Below, piece by piece: positions 43,129 through 54,661 of a DNA stretch of 64,000 nucleotides. Under the pieces are notes generated by a model. The model saw only the letters and a list, made by a program, of their open reading frames with translations, had not been told where the DNA came from and ran no database searches. The number at the start of each line of letters is the position of its first letter. The stretch's first letter is position 1. The position numbers and the translations under genes are program-made. This stretch comes from Ahaetulla prasina (taxonomy: Eukaryota; Chordata; Lepidosauria; Squamata; Colubridae): assembly GCF_028640845.1 (NCBI RefSeq), contig NC_080541.1, forward strand, positions 4,914,435-4,978,434. The letters are read 5' to 3'.

Positions 43129-43584
43129 ATGCTGAGACTCTAGAAAGAGTGCAGAGAAGAGCAACAAAGATGATTAGGGGACTGGAGGCTAAAACATATG
43201 AAGAACGGTTGCAGGAACTGGGTATGTCTAGTTTAATAAAAAGAAGGACTAGGGGAGACATGATAGCTGTGTTCCAGTATCTCAGGGGCTGCCACAAAGA
43301 AGAGGGAGTCAAGCTATTCTCCAAAGCACCTGAGGGTAGAACAAGAAGCAATGGGTGGAAACTAATCAAGGAGAGAAGCAACTTAGAACTAAGGAGAAAT
43401 TTCCTGACAGTTAGAACAATTAACCAGTGGAACAACTTGCCTGCAGAAGTTGTGAATGCTCCAACACTGGAAGATTTTAAGAAGGGATTGGATGACCATT
43501 TGTCTAAAGTGGTATAGGGTTTCCTGCCTGGGCAGGGGGTTGGATTAGAAGGCCTCCAAGGTCCCTTCCAACTCTACTATTATT

Positions 43585-43613
<29 letters not shown>
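43129..43613 (+). mobile_element. CR1 LINE 3' end with intact pol tail
   Basis: Frame to 43517: [57 protein letters not shown]. Then 'CCAAGGTCCCTTCCAACTCT' and a TTA/TTG tract. Truncated 5'. No reverse transcriptase core. Confidence 0.93.
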
Positions 43614-43615
<2 letters not shown>

Positions 43616-44370
43616 AGTTGGAAGGGACTTTGGAGGGGTCTCCTAGTCCAACCTGAGCAGGAGGCTCTATACCATTTCAGACATGTGTTTATCCAATATC
43701 TTCTTAAAAAGTTCCAGTGTTGGAGCACCCACAACTTCTAAAGGCAAGACTTTCCACTGGTTAGTTGTTCTCACTGTCATGAAATTTCTCCTTAGTTCTT
43801 AGTTGCTTCTCTCCTTGATTAGTTTCCATCCATTGCTCTTCATCCTGCCTTCTGATGCTTTGGAGAATAGAGAGGTACAAATTAACAGAGTTGGAAGGGA
43901 CCTTGAGGTCAACCAGTCCAACCCCCTGCCCAAGCAGGAGACCCTACACCATTTCTGACAAATGGCAGTCCAGTCACTTCTTGAAAGCCTCCAGTGATGA
44001 AGCTCTCACAACCTCTGAAGGCAAAGCTGTTCCACGGGTTGATTGTTCTCAATGTCAGAAAATTTATCCTTATTTCCAGGTTGAATCTCTCCTTGATCAG
44101 TTTCCACCCATTATTCCTTGTCTGGTCTTCGGGTGCCTTGGAAAACAGGTTGACCCTTTCCTCTCTGTGGCAGCCCCTCAAATATTGGAAGACTGCTATG
44201 ATGTCTCCCATAGTCCTTCTCTTTATTAAACTAGCTATGCCCAGTTCGTGGAACCATTCCTCCTATGTTTTAGCCTCCATTCCCCTGCTCATTCTGGTTG
44301 CTCTTCTCTCCACTCTTTCTAGAGTCTCAATATCTTTTTAATAGTGTGGTGACCAAAACTGGATGCAGAA
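43616..44370 (-). mobile_element. Two CR1 3' ends in tandem, same orientation
   Basis: 43616-43870 and 43871-44370 both start with the 'AGTTGGAAGGGAC' end. The second is longer and keeps the pol tail on the minus strand. Confidence 0.9.
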
Positions 44371-45060
44371 TAGATTGACCCCTTCTTCTTCTTCCTCTTC
44401 CTCCTCCTCCTCCTCCTCCTCCTCCTCCTCCTCCTCCTCCTCCTCCTCCTTCTTCTTCCTCTCCTCCTCCTCCTCCTCTTCCTGCTGCTCTTCTTCTTCT
44501 TCTTCTTCTTCTTCTTCTTCTTCTTCTTCTTCTTCTTCTTCTTCTTCTTCTTTTTCTTCTTCTTCTTCTTCTTCTTCTTCTTCTTCTTGGCAAGCCCATC
44601 AAATATTAGAAGACTCTACCAACGTCACCTCAAGTTGTTTTCATTAAATTAGACATACCCAATTCCTGCAACCATTTGTTGCATATTTTAGTCTCCAATC
44701 CTCGAATCATCTTTGTTGCTCTTCTCTGCACTCTTTCCAGAATAGTCTCAATATCTTCTTTATACTGTGGTAACCAAAACTGGATGCAATATTCCAAGTG
44801 GGGCCTTACCAGAGTTGGTATTCAGCCAGTTCACACCGGTTCGGACAAACCGGTAGCAGTGACTCACCCAGCAAGAAAGACGTCCTATTTAGTCATATTT
44901 CTGAGGCCAGGCGCATGCGCAGAAGGCGATTGTATGAGCAAAATGCATGCGTGGAAGGCAAGAGTCCACACGTGTGGCGAACCAGTGATAAGAACATGTG
45001 AAATCCAGCGCTGGGTCTTACCAAGGCATTAACCAGTGTTAACCCTTCACAGGATCCCTC
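44371..45060 (-). mobile_element. CR1 LINE with internal microsatellite and MITE
   Basis: 'GAATAGATTGACCCCTTC', then a TTC/TCC array (44380-44588), then 'GGCAAGCCCATCAAATATTA'. The normal CR1 reads GACCCCTTCTTCTCTGTGGCA here. A MITE interrupts at 44810. Confidence 0.85.
44810..45013. mobile_element. hAT-like MITE (TSD GGCCTTAC/GGTCTTAC)
   Basis: CAGAGTTGGTATTCA...GTGAAATCCAGCGCTG, 7/8 flanks, inside a CR1. Sister of 22736. Confidence 0.9.
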
Positions 45061-45198
45061 TGTTAAAAGAAAAAGAGGAGGGAAATGGAACAAGGAAGGA
45101 AAGAAAAATAGATAAAACCCAGAACACTTTCCGGGGAAAAAAAAACACCTGTAAAGGTTTTAGAGAGAGTAGAAATCATATGTTATAGGAAGCCTGTT

Positions 45199-47865
45199 TA
45201 TAGGGCAGAATACAAACTGTAATATAATGTCATTAAGGAGCAGACTGTGCTTGGAACATGCCATTGTTCATGAAATTCAACTGTGTACCACTACAAGGAA
45301 CCTTGAGTAAACTACAATCTTCTTGATGGAGTTTCTTAAAACCCCAATGCCATTTGTGAGCCAAAAGGTGAATCTCAACAGGTTAGAAATAAAATAAAAT
45401 ATCCAAACTGCCTTGATCTTAAGAATAGAATAGAATAGAATAGAATAGAATAGAATAGAATAGAATAGAATAGAATAGAATAGAATTTTTTATTGGCCAA
45501 GTGTGATTGAACACACAAGGAATTTGTCTTGTTGTATATGCTCTCAGTGTACATAAAAGAAAAGATACATTCGTGAATAGAATAGAATAGAATAGAATAG
45601 AATAGAATAGAATAGAATAGAATAGAATAGAATAGAATAGAATAGAATATTTTATTGGCCAAGTGTGATTGGACACATAAGGAAATTGTCTTTGGTGCAT
45701 ATGCTCTCAGTGTACATAAAAGGAATAGAATAGAATAGAATAGAATAGAATAGAATAGAATAGAATAGAATAGAATAGAATAGAATAGAATAGAATAGAA
45801 TAGAATAGAATTTTTTATTGGCCAAGTGTGATTGGACACACAAGGAATTTGTCTTGTTGTATATGCTTTCAGTGTACATAAAAGAAAAGATACATTCGTG
45901 AATAGAATAGAATAGAATAGAATAGAATAGAATAAAATAGAATAGAATAGAATGTTTTATTGGCCAAGTGTGATTGGACACACAAGGAATTTGTCTTGGT
46001 GCATAGGCTCTCAGTGTACATAAAAGAAAAGATACGTTCATCAAGAATCATAAGGTACAACACTTAACGATAGTCATAGGGAACAAATAAGCAATCAAAG
46101 CATATTAGGAAACAATCAATATAAATCGTAAGAATACCAGCAACAAGGTCATACAGTCATACAGTCATAAGTGGGAGGAGATGGGTGATGGGAGCAATGA
46201 GAAGATTAATAATAGTGCAGATTTAGTTTGACAGTGTTGAGGGAATTATTTGTTTAGCAGGGTGATGGCATTTGGGAAGAAATTGTTGTTGTATCTAGTT
46301 GTTCTGGTGTGCAGTACTCTATAGTGTCATTTTGAGGGTAGGAATTGAAACAGTTTATGTCCAGGATGCGAGGGATCTGTAAACATTTTCACAGCCCTCT
46401 TCTTGATTCGTGCAGTATACTGGTCCTCAATGGAAGGCTGGTTGGTAGCCATTGTTTTTTCTGCAGTTCTAATGATCCTCTGAAGTCTGTGTCTGTCTTG
46501 TTGGGTTGCAGAACCGAACCAGACAGTTATAGGGCAGAATACAAACTGTAATATAATGTCATTAAGGAGCAGACTGTGCTTGGAACATGCCATTGTTCAT
46601 GAAATTCAACTGTGTACCACTACAAGGAACCTTGAGTAAACTACAATCTTCTTGATGGAGTTTCTTAAAACCTCAATGCCATTTGTGAGCCAGAAGGTGA
46701 ATCTCAACAGGTTAGAAATAAAATAAAATATCCAAACTGCCTTGATCTTAAGAATAGAATAGAATAGAATAGAATAGAATAGAATAGAATAGAATAGAAT
46801 AGAATAGAATAGAATTTTTTATTGGCCAAGTGTGATTGAACACACAAGGAATTTGTCTTGTTGTATATGCTCTCAGTGTACATAAAAGAAAAGATACATT
46901 CGTGAATAGAATAGAATAGAATAGAATAGAATAGAATAGAATAGAATAGAATAGAATAGAATAGAATATTTTATTGGCCAAGTGTGATTGGACACATAAG
47001 GAAATTGTCTTTGGTGCATATGCTCTCAGTGTACATAAAAGGAATAGAATAGAATAGAATAGAATAGAATAGAATAGAATAGAATAGAATAGAATAGAAT
47101 AGAATAGAATAGAATAGAATAGAATAGAATTTTTTATTGGCCAAGTGTGATTGGACACACAAGGAATTTGTCTTGTTGTATATGCTTTCAGTGTACATAA
47201 AAGAAAAGATACATTCGTGAATAGAATAGAATAGAATAGAATAGAATAGAATAAAATAGAATAGAATAGAATTTTTTATTGGCCAAGTGTGATTGGACAC
47301 ACAAGGAATTTGTCTTGGTGTATGCTCTCGGTGTACATAAAAGAAAAGATACGTTCATCAAGAATCATAAGGTACAACACTTAACGATAGTCATAGGGAA
47401 CAAATAAGCAATCAAAGCATATTAGGAAACAATCAATATAAATCGTAAGGATACCAGCAAGAAGGTTACAGTCATACAGTCATAAGTGGGAGGAGATGGG
47501 TGACGGGAGCAATGAGAAGATTAATAATAGTTCAGATTTAGTTTGACAATGTTGAGGGAATTATTTGTTTAGCAGAGTGATGGCATTCGGGAAGAAACTG
47601 TTGTTGTGTCTAGTTGTTCTGGTTTGCAGTACTCTATAGTGTCATTTTGAGGGTAGGAATTGAAACAGTTTATGTCCAGGATGTGAGGGATCTGTAAATA
47701 TTTTCCCAGCCCTCTTTTTGACTTGGGCAGTATACAGGTCCTCAATGGAAGGCAGGTTGGTAGCCATTGTTTTTTCTGCAGTTCTAATGATCCTCTGAAG
47801 TCTGTGTCTGTCTTGTTGGGTTGCAGAACCAAACCAGACAGTTACAGAGGGGCAGATGACAGACT
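45199..47865. repeat. Tandem duplication of a 1.33-kb unit
   Basis: Copy 1 about 45199-46538, copy 2 about 46538-47865, near-identical ('GGGCAGAATACAAACTGTAA' in both). Each unit holds unique DNA, four (AATAG)n arrays with LINE ends, and a minus Snake1-like LINE. The unit joint is in LINE sequence 'AGACAGTTATAG'. Confidence 0.95.
45425..46050 (-). repeat. Four tandem modules of (AATAG)n plus LINE 3' end
   Basis: Each module is an AATAG array followed by 'TTATTGGCCAAGTGTGATTG' and about 60 more bases ending CATAAAAG. The copies differ slightly (e.g. CACATAAGGAAATTGTC in the second). Repeated again in 46750-47340. Confidence 0.92.
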
Positions 47866-48054
47866 CAATAATTCCTCTGTAGAACTGTAGAACTCTCTGA
47901 AACGCTGTAGAAAATGAAGGTGGATGCTTGATTGGTTGAGGATGGATTTGAACCTATGGGAAAGGCTAGTTTCTTGATATTACAGTCACCTAATGCTATT
48001 CTCAAAGTGGTGAATGCAGTGCAGTGCAGTGCAGAAACAAAACGTTGGATTGCA

Positions 48055-48057
<3 letters not shown>

Positions 48058-48148
<91 letters not shown>
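48058..48148. repeat. (AAT)n array
   Basis: About 30 units, followed by a scrap of the L2-like LINE end ('TTGTATACCACCCTTCTC'). The poly-Asn and poly-Leu frames are artefacts. Confidence 0.95.
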
Positions 48149-48288
48149 TTTTAATTTGTATACCACCCTTCTCTGTCATAAGCAATGATGAACATCAGCC
48201 AAATATGGAAAAGCCAGGACATCAGCCCAGCAACCAAATGTAGGTTAGTCCACTCTATTGTCTCCCCTGTAGCAACCTGTGGTTCTGA

Positions 48289-48965
48289 AAATTTATTTAT
48301 TTATTTTATTAATTGCATTTGTATACCGCCCTTCTCAGGGTGGTTAACAGCCAATTTAAAAGATACAATAAATATACAATAAAAACAAAACTAAAATTTA
48401 TATAAATAGTGGCCAAAATTAAAACTAAGTAATATAAAAACTAAAACCCCATTTAAAATTACTTAATCAGGCTAGCCCAGCTCGACGGAATAAAAGAGTC
48501 TTCAGTTCACGGCGGAAAGTCCGAAGGTCGGGGAGTTGGCGAAGCCCCGGAGGCAGCTCGTTCCAGAGGGCAGGAGCCCCCACAGAGAAGGCCCTACCCC
48601 TGGGGGTCGCCAGACGACATTGTTTCACCTACGGTACCCCAAGGAGGCCCTCCCTGTGGGAGCGCACAGGTCGGTGGGAGGCTGTTTGTGGCAGTAGGCG
48701 GTCCCGTAAGTAGCCCGGTCCTAAGCCATGGAGCGCTTTGAAGATGGTAATCAACACCTTGAATTGCACCCGAAAGACCACCGGGAGCCAGTGCAGCCCG
48801 TGCAGGATGGGTGTTATATGGGAGCCACGAGGTGCTCTCTCTATCACCCGCGCGGCCGCATTCTGGACCAGTTGGAGCTTCCGGGTGCTCTTCAAGGGGA
48901 GCCCCATGTAGAGAGCATTGCAGTAGTCCAGGTGAGATGTGACGAGGGCATGGGTGACTGTGGAC
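48289..48965 (-). mobile_element. L2-like LINE 3' part with pol end
   Basis: Minus frame 48629-49096 reads TSHLDYCNALYMGLPLKST, QLVQNAAARVIERAPRGSH, then LHWLPVVFRVQFKVLITIFK. Starts at (TTTA)n. Best-preserved copy of this family here, but 5'-truncated. Confidence 0.88.
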
Positions 48966-49190
48966 TTTAATAAAGCAAGACAGGAAGAAAATTGACTCGT
49001 CTGAGTTGTGGTGCTGGAGAAGGCTCCTGCATATTCCTTGGATAGCAAAGGTGACCAACAAGCAAGTCCTGGAGGACATAACACCAGACATGTCATGGGA
49101 AGGCAAAATCACGAAGCCTTGACTCACTTACTTTGACCATGTCGTGTGGGACAATTTACCTGAGAAAGCTATTATGGTTGGAAGGGGTCT

Positions 49191-49572
49191 AGGACAATTC
49201 ATCATGGCCAACTTGTCATAGTCAACTCACCACAACCAACTCAACTTGCCAAAGTCAACTCACCATAGGACAACTCACTGTGGGACAAGAGTTACACTAA
49301 TATCAAAGAAATGGTAGAATAGAATTGTTAAAGAAAGGATGCAAAAGGAGGGACAGAATAAAATATGAATGACAAAAAATTAAAATATTTTTCATTTATT
49401 TTAAATAATTACATTGAATTGTTAAATGGTCCTGTGACGAGTTGTCCCATGGCGAGTTGGCCGTAGCGAATTATCCCACAGTGAGTTGGCCGAGGTGAGT
49501 TGGCCAAGGTGAGTTGGCCATGGCAAGTTGGTCATGGCAGGTTGGCTGTGGCAAGTTGTCCCATTCCATTTG
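49191..49572. mobile_element. Foldback element with minisatellite arms
   Basis: Left arm: repeats of 'GGCCAACTTGTCATAGTCAA' type. Right arm: 'GAGTTGGCCATGGCAAGTTG' type, inverted. Core 'GGACAAGAGTTACACTAATA'. A second copy lies at 62466. Arms are tandem 10-14-bp units. No coding capacity. Confidence 0.75.
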
Positions 49573-49742
49573 GAAGAGTTAGTAGTAAAAGAAACAAGGC
49601 TATCAAAGAACATGGTGACTGGACACCAACAAAGCTGACACTGGCCAGAGCATAGAACAACTCAAAGAAGCAGTGCAAGATCAGAAGATGTGGAGAGATC
49701 TGGCCCATAGAGCAACCAAGAGTTGGACATGACTGTATAGAT

Positions 49743-49785
<43 letters not shown>

Positions 49786-50524
49786 ATACTGTTGTGCTAT
49801 AAACCCGGAGCTCTGATGATAGTAGACATCAAAGCCCATTACAGACTTTCAAGTACTGGTTTATGGACTGAAGTCCTACCATTTTTTTCTTCTTTTCCCA
49901 TGACGTTCAACCACCACTGAGTTAGGAGATGAATGGGAAAGTTGGACAGCTCCCAGAAGAAAATCCTCCATGTGTGTTTGGAGTAGCTGTCAAAGCTAAT
50001 AGCTGCAACGTTCAATCAGAGATTTGTGGTGATAGGAAGACTCACCCATAGCCATCTGCGAAATAACATCTTGCTGCCTTGGAGGAAACCTTTAAATGTT
50101 TACTCCTTAAGACAGCAAATAAAACACTTTTGCCTCCTGTTTAAAAAACAAAAAACACCTGGTATTGCATTGAAGTCCTTTTAGCGATATATGTCTTTCT
50201 CTTTGGCCAGAAAGCTCTCCCTGGTCCTTCTCCATAAATGTAACTGACAAGGATGATTTTAATCAGTATTTGGTTTTAAAAGAACATATGCTAGGATTAA
50301 ACTTGTATTAAGGAGCTGTCAGACCTGCTCCCGGCAGGTCCCTTAGGAAAGAGAGACCCTTGACTCCATTTGGTTGAAGCGATAGGTTCTTTTGCTAAAA
50401 GAAACTGGTTGCAGCAAAGTCAGGTGAGAACTCAGTTTCCCATGTGAAAAAGATGCAAAATATTTCCCCTCATCTCAGCCCTGCCCCCATGACCAGTCCG
50501 TCTTCAGCCAATGAAGATTCACCT
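49573..50524. other. Unique sequence with (ATC)n
   Basis: (ATC)n at 49741-49785. Otherwise nothing recognised. Confidence 0.5.
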
Positions 50525-51115
50525 TGGTGTTTAGACTAGACTAGACTATCTAGAATAGAATAGAATAGAGTAGAGTAGAGTAGAGTAGAATAGAATAGAA
50601 TAGAATAGAATAGAATAGAATAGAATAGAATAGAATAGAATAGAATAGAATAGAATAGAATAGAATAGAATAACAGAGTTGGAAGGGACCTTGGAGGCCA
50701 TCTAGTACAACCCTCTCTTGCTCAGGCAGGAGGCCCTATACCATTCCAGACAAATAGTTGACCAATCTCTTCTTAAAAACTTCCAGTGTTGGAGTACCTA
50801 CAACTTCTGGAGGCAAGCTGTTCCACTGATTAATTGTTCTCACTGTCAGGAAATTTCTCCTTTTTTTCTAGGTTGCTTCACTCCTTGATTAGTTTCCATC
50901 CATTGCTTCTTGCCTTGCCTTCATGTGGTTTGGAAAATAAGTTGACCCCTTCTTTGTGGCAGTCTCTCAATTATTGGAACATTACTATCATGTCCCCCCA
51001 GTCCTTCTTTTCATTAACCTAGACATACCCAATTCCAGCAACTGTTCTTCATATGTTTTAGCCCCCAGTCCTGTAATCTTCTTTGTTGCTCTTCTTCGTA
51101 TTCTTTCTAGTTTGA
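50525..51115 (-). mobile_element. (AATAG)n array joined to a CR1 3' end
   Basis: CTAGA, AATAG and GAGTA pentamers (50525-50672) run directly into 'GAGTTGGAAGGGACCTTGGA', a CR1 end. So AATAG arrays here also arise from CR1 tails (AGAATAACAGAG), not only Snake1-like LINEs. Confidence 0.88.
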
Positions 51116-51520
51116 GAAGCTTGGTGGTCTATCTGCTTGTTTGTTTTCTTGCAAATGTTTCATTACCCAGATTAGATTGCAATAGCACTTAAGACTTATA
51201 TACCGCTTTACAGTGCTTTACAGCCCTCTCTAAGCAGTTTAGAGAATCAGCCTCATGCCCCCAACAATCTGGATCCTCATTTTACTGACCTCCGAAGAAT
51301 GGAAGGCTAAGTCAACCTTCAGTTGGTGAGGATCAAACGCCTGACAGTGAGCTAAATTAGCCTGCAATATTGCACTCTAACCGTTGCGCCACCATGGCTC
51401 CATGAGCACTGATGATGTTACCTAGTTGGGTAGTGAAGTGTCTGCAAGAAAACAAGCAAGCTCAAAGAGCACCAAGGACCCCTCATGTCAATCTGAGCTA
51501 CAAATATTCTCCTTTATTTG
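51116..51520. repeat. Family A hammerhead-like units, head-to-head around a SINE
   Basis: Reversed arm 51116-51178 ('TTGTTTTCTTGCAAATGTTT'), SINE, forward unit 51405-51520 with core CTGATGA (51409), GTTACC, GGTAGT, GAAGTGTC. Confidence 0.7.
51180..51404 (-). mobile_element. Sauria-type SINE
   Basis: 'AGACTTATATACCGCTTTAC' (3' end), 'CCCAACAATCTGGATCCTCA', and a head ending 'GCGCCACCATGGCTCC'. Inserted between two family A arms. Confidence 0.85.
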
Positions 51521-51739
51521 TTTTGAGAATGCTGAGATGTTTGGGGTAATCCGCATTCTTTCTCAGGGCGCATGGCCTTGACTGCTGGCACAAACTGACT
51601 CTGAGCTTCTCTGTTCTTTGTCAAGCTGCCATTTCCCTCTCCCCATTTCCCATCACATACCCATTTAGATTTATTACCCATTTATTTCCTCCATACCTCA
51701 AACCTCCTAGTCTTTGATGGCAGGATGCCAGCAAGGAAC

Positions 51740-52359
51740 TGTTGTGGTCCACCAGCAACCTGTGGAGCTGGCAGCGGAGTCGGGCAGTGAGGAGGCTGGG
51801 GAGGACAATGGGTCAGTCCTGGAGTCAGGGGAAGGCCCAGATGAGGGCTCTGTGTCAGAGGTAGAGATGGGGCCAGGACCATCTGGAAGTTATGCGTGGT
51901 CTCCGGAGCCTCCAGAGGTGGACAGCAGAGAAGCAGAGGAACAGGAGGAGCCTGTTCCTAGTGCGCGCATGCGAAGAGCTGCCAGAAGGCAAGAGCAGCT
52001 GAAGCAAAAAGGACGACTTGGGAGTAAAGCCAGGAGATGATTGGCCTCTCCCATAAGGCTTAAAAGAGCAGCAACAGCTCTTGGGTGCTTTGTGAGAAAG
52101 CAACCTTGCTACAATTGTTTCTTGTCTCCTGTTTCTGAACTTCGTGGGGTTCTTGCCAAGAAAAGCCTTTGGCAAGGTGCCCAAGAAGACAAAGATTTGT
52201 GATAAGGCCGAAGGACTTTTTCTGAAGGACTTTGTTTTGGAATTAATTTGGACTAGGAATTGACTTACTAATGAAGTAACTCTCAGCTATTCTAATAAAA
52301 TATGTTTGTTTAGGACTGATTTGTGTCTGGTGATAACTATTTGGGCCTAGGTCATAACA
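51740..52359 (+). mobile_element. Solo LTR 8 (TSD GGAAC/GGCAC)
   Basis: TGTTGTGG...GTCATAACA, 4/5 flanks. A more diverged subfamily, shared with LTR 3. The in-phase frame runs to a stop at about 52040: acidic ESGSEEAGEDNGS, MGPGPSG, basic RRQEQLKQKGRLGSKARR. AATAAA near 52297. Confidence 0.88.
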
Positions 52360-52364
52360 GGCAC

Positions 52365-52859
52365 CAAGCCAAAAATGACAGACCTGAAAAAACTCTTAAC
52401 AAAAGCTAAAAAGGTTTGCTAGCATTTTGATCCAAAGAAACCCTCCTGATTGGCAGCAGAAAGAAACAGCCATTATGTCAAGACTGAAGCTGTGACAACC
52501 AGGATAAGAAGATTATGAGCTGGAGCGGATTGTGGGCAGTGGATTTGGAACTGGGTGAGATGACTTTCAACTTCTATAGTAGAGATTTAAACCTAAATAA
52601 AAAATACCCTTCAAAAAATAAACATGACAATTTTTGTTGATCTTCTTCCTCCATGGTCACCCAGAAAATCGGGAGCTACCTTCAACCCAACCCAAAGTAA
52701 GTTTTTCAATGCAAGCTTTTTTCTTTCCTTCTTCTCAGATCTTTGGAGAATAAGGGAGGTTGGAAATGGAAAGGCAACTTATAAAAAAAACAGGTCCCCC
52801 CACCCTGGGTATTCTCTAGAAGTTAGACCAATTCTTACGTATCTTACATATATCTAAGA
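52365..52859. other. Unique sequence
   Basis: Nothing recognised. Confidence 0.5.
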
Positions 52860-53215
52860 ATTCATAGAACTCCGCCGCCTTCGACAGGACCTGTGTTTAA
52901 CTCATAGAATCATCTATTGCAATGTCCTTCCTGTTGAAGACTACTTCAGCTTCAATCACAGCAATACAAGAGCAAACAATAGATTTAAACTTAATGTTAA
53001 CTGCTTCAATCTTGATTGCAGAAAAAATGACTTCAGTAATAGAGTTGTTAATGCCTGGAATGCACTACCAGACTCTGTGGTCTCTTCCCCAAATCCCAAA
53101 AGCTTTAACCAAAAACTGTCTACTATTGACCTCACCCCATTCCTAAGAGGTCTGTAAGGGGCGTGCATAAGAGCACAAGCATGCCTACCGTTCCTGTCCC
53201 ATTGTTTCCTTTTGT
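52860..53215 (+). mobile_element. CR1-superfamily LINE, 'NAWNALPD' type, 3' end
   Basis: 'GTCCTTCCTGTTGAAGACTA' to 'CCTAAGAGGTCTGTAAGGGG'. Related to 29251. Confidence 0.82.
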
Positions 53216-53282
53216 TATATCCAATTAATACAGTTATTACATACTTATGGTTATATATATGCTTATATGTTATATAGTTATA

Positions 53283-53896
53283 GAATAGAATTTTATTGGC
53301 CAAGTGTGATTGGACACACAAGGAATTTGTCTTGGTGCATATGCTCTCAGTGTACATAAAAGAAAAGATATGTTCATCAAGGTACAACATTTACAACACA
53401 ATTGATGGTCAATATATCAATATAAATCATAAGGATTGCCAGCAACAAGTTATAGTCATACAGTCATAAGTGGAAAGAGATTGGTGATGGGAACTATGAA
53501 ACGATTAATAGTAGTGCAAATTCAGTAAATAGTCTGACAGTGTTGAGGGAATTATTTGTTTAGCAGAGTGATGGCCTTCGGGAAAAAACTGTTCTTGTGT
53601 CTAGTTGTTCTGGTGTGCAGTGCTCTATAGCGTCGTTTTGAGGGTAGGAGTTGAAACAGTTTATGTCCAGGATGCGAGGGATCTGCAAATATTTTCACGG
53701 CCCTCTTCTTGATTCGTGCAGTATACAGGTCCTCAATGGAAGGCAGGTTGGTAGCAATTATTTTTTCTGCAGTTCTAATTATCCTCTGAAGTCTGTGTTT
53801 TTCTTGTTGGGTTGCAGAACTGAACCAGACAGTTATAGAGGTGCAAATGATAGACTCAATAATTCCTCTGTAGAATTGGATCAGCAGCTCCTTGGG
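53283..53896 (-). mobile_element. Snake1-like LINE 3' part
   Basis: Only a short AATAG tail. Minus-strand pol end. The uninterrupted stretch at 53740-53770 serves as the empty-site reference for the MITE at 33390. Confidence 0.9.
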
Positions 53897-54075
53897 CTAC
53901 TCTACTCTACTCTACTCCAGTCTACCCTACCCTACCCTACCCTACCCCATCCCATCCCATCCCATCCCATCCCATCCCATCCCATCCCATCCCATCCCAT
54001 CCCTTCCCTTCCCTTCCCTTCCCTTCCCTTCCTTTCCTTTCCTATTCCTATTCCTATTCCTATTCCTATTCCTAT
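53897..54075. repeat. Graded pentamer array
   Basis: Ordered blocks CTCTA, CCCTA, CCCAT, CCCTT, CCTTT, CCTAT. Each block differs from the next by one base. Confidence 0.95.
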
Positions 54076-54076
54076 T

Positions 54077-54300
54077 TGAAAACTAATCAAAGAGAGAAGC
54101 AACTTAGAACTAAGGAGAAAGTTCCTAACAGGACAATTAGTCAGTGGAACAACTTGCCTCCAGAAGTTGTAAATGCTCCAACACTGGAAGTTTTTAAGAA
54201 GAGATTGGACAACCATTTGTCTGAAATGGCAGAGAGTTTTCTGCCTGAGCAGGGGTGGGACTCAAAGACCTCCAAGGCCCTTTTCAATTCTGTTATTCTA
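54077..54300 (+). mobile_element. CR1 LINE 3' end
   Basis: 'AAACTAATCAAAGAGAGAAG' to 'CCAAGGCCCTTTTCAATTCT'. The graded pentamer array is directly upstream. Confidence 0.88.
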
Positions 54301-54325
54301 TTTATTTTTATTTATTTATTTATTT

Positions 54326-54568
54326 TTTTGAGTACATATTAGATAATATATATAAGTATAAGCATGAATTGAATATATAAAGTGAATACAATTGAAGAGA
54401 ACATTAGGACAGGTGTGGTAGGCACACTGGTACACTGATGTACGCCTAAGGTTAAAGTTTTGGGGGTTTGGGGATGAAACCACAAAGTCAGGTAGTGCAT
54501 TCCAGGCATTGACCACTCTGTTGCTGATGTCATATTTTCTGCATTCAAGTTTGGAGTGGTTCACTTTA

Positions 54569-54661
<93 letters not shown>

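Noticed and set aside
45425..47340. Regularly spaced direct repeats as a CRISPR array
   Set aside because: The repeats are LINE ends and AATAG arrays in a vertebrate genome; spacers are not unique.
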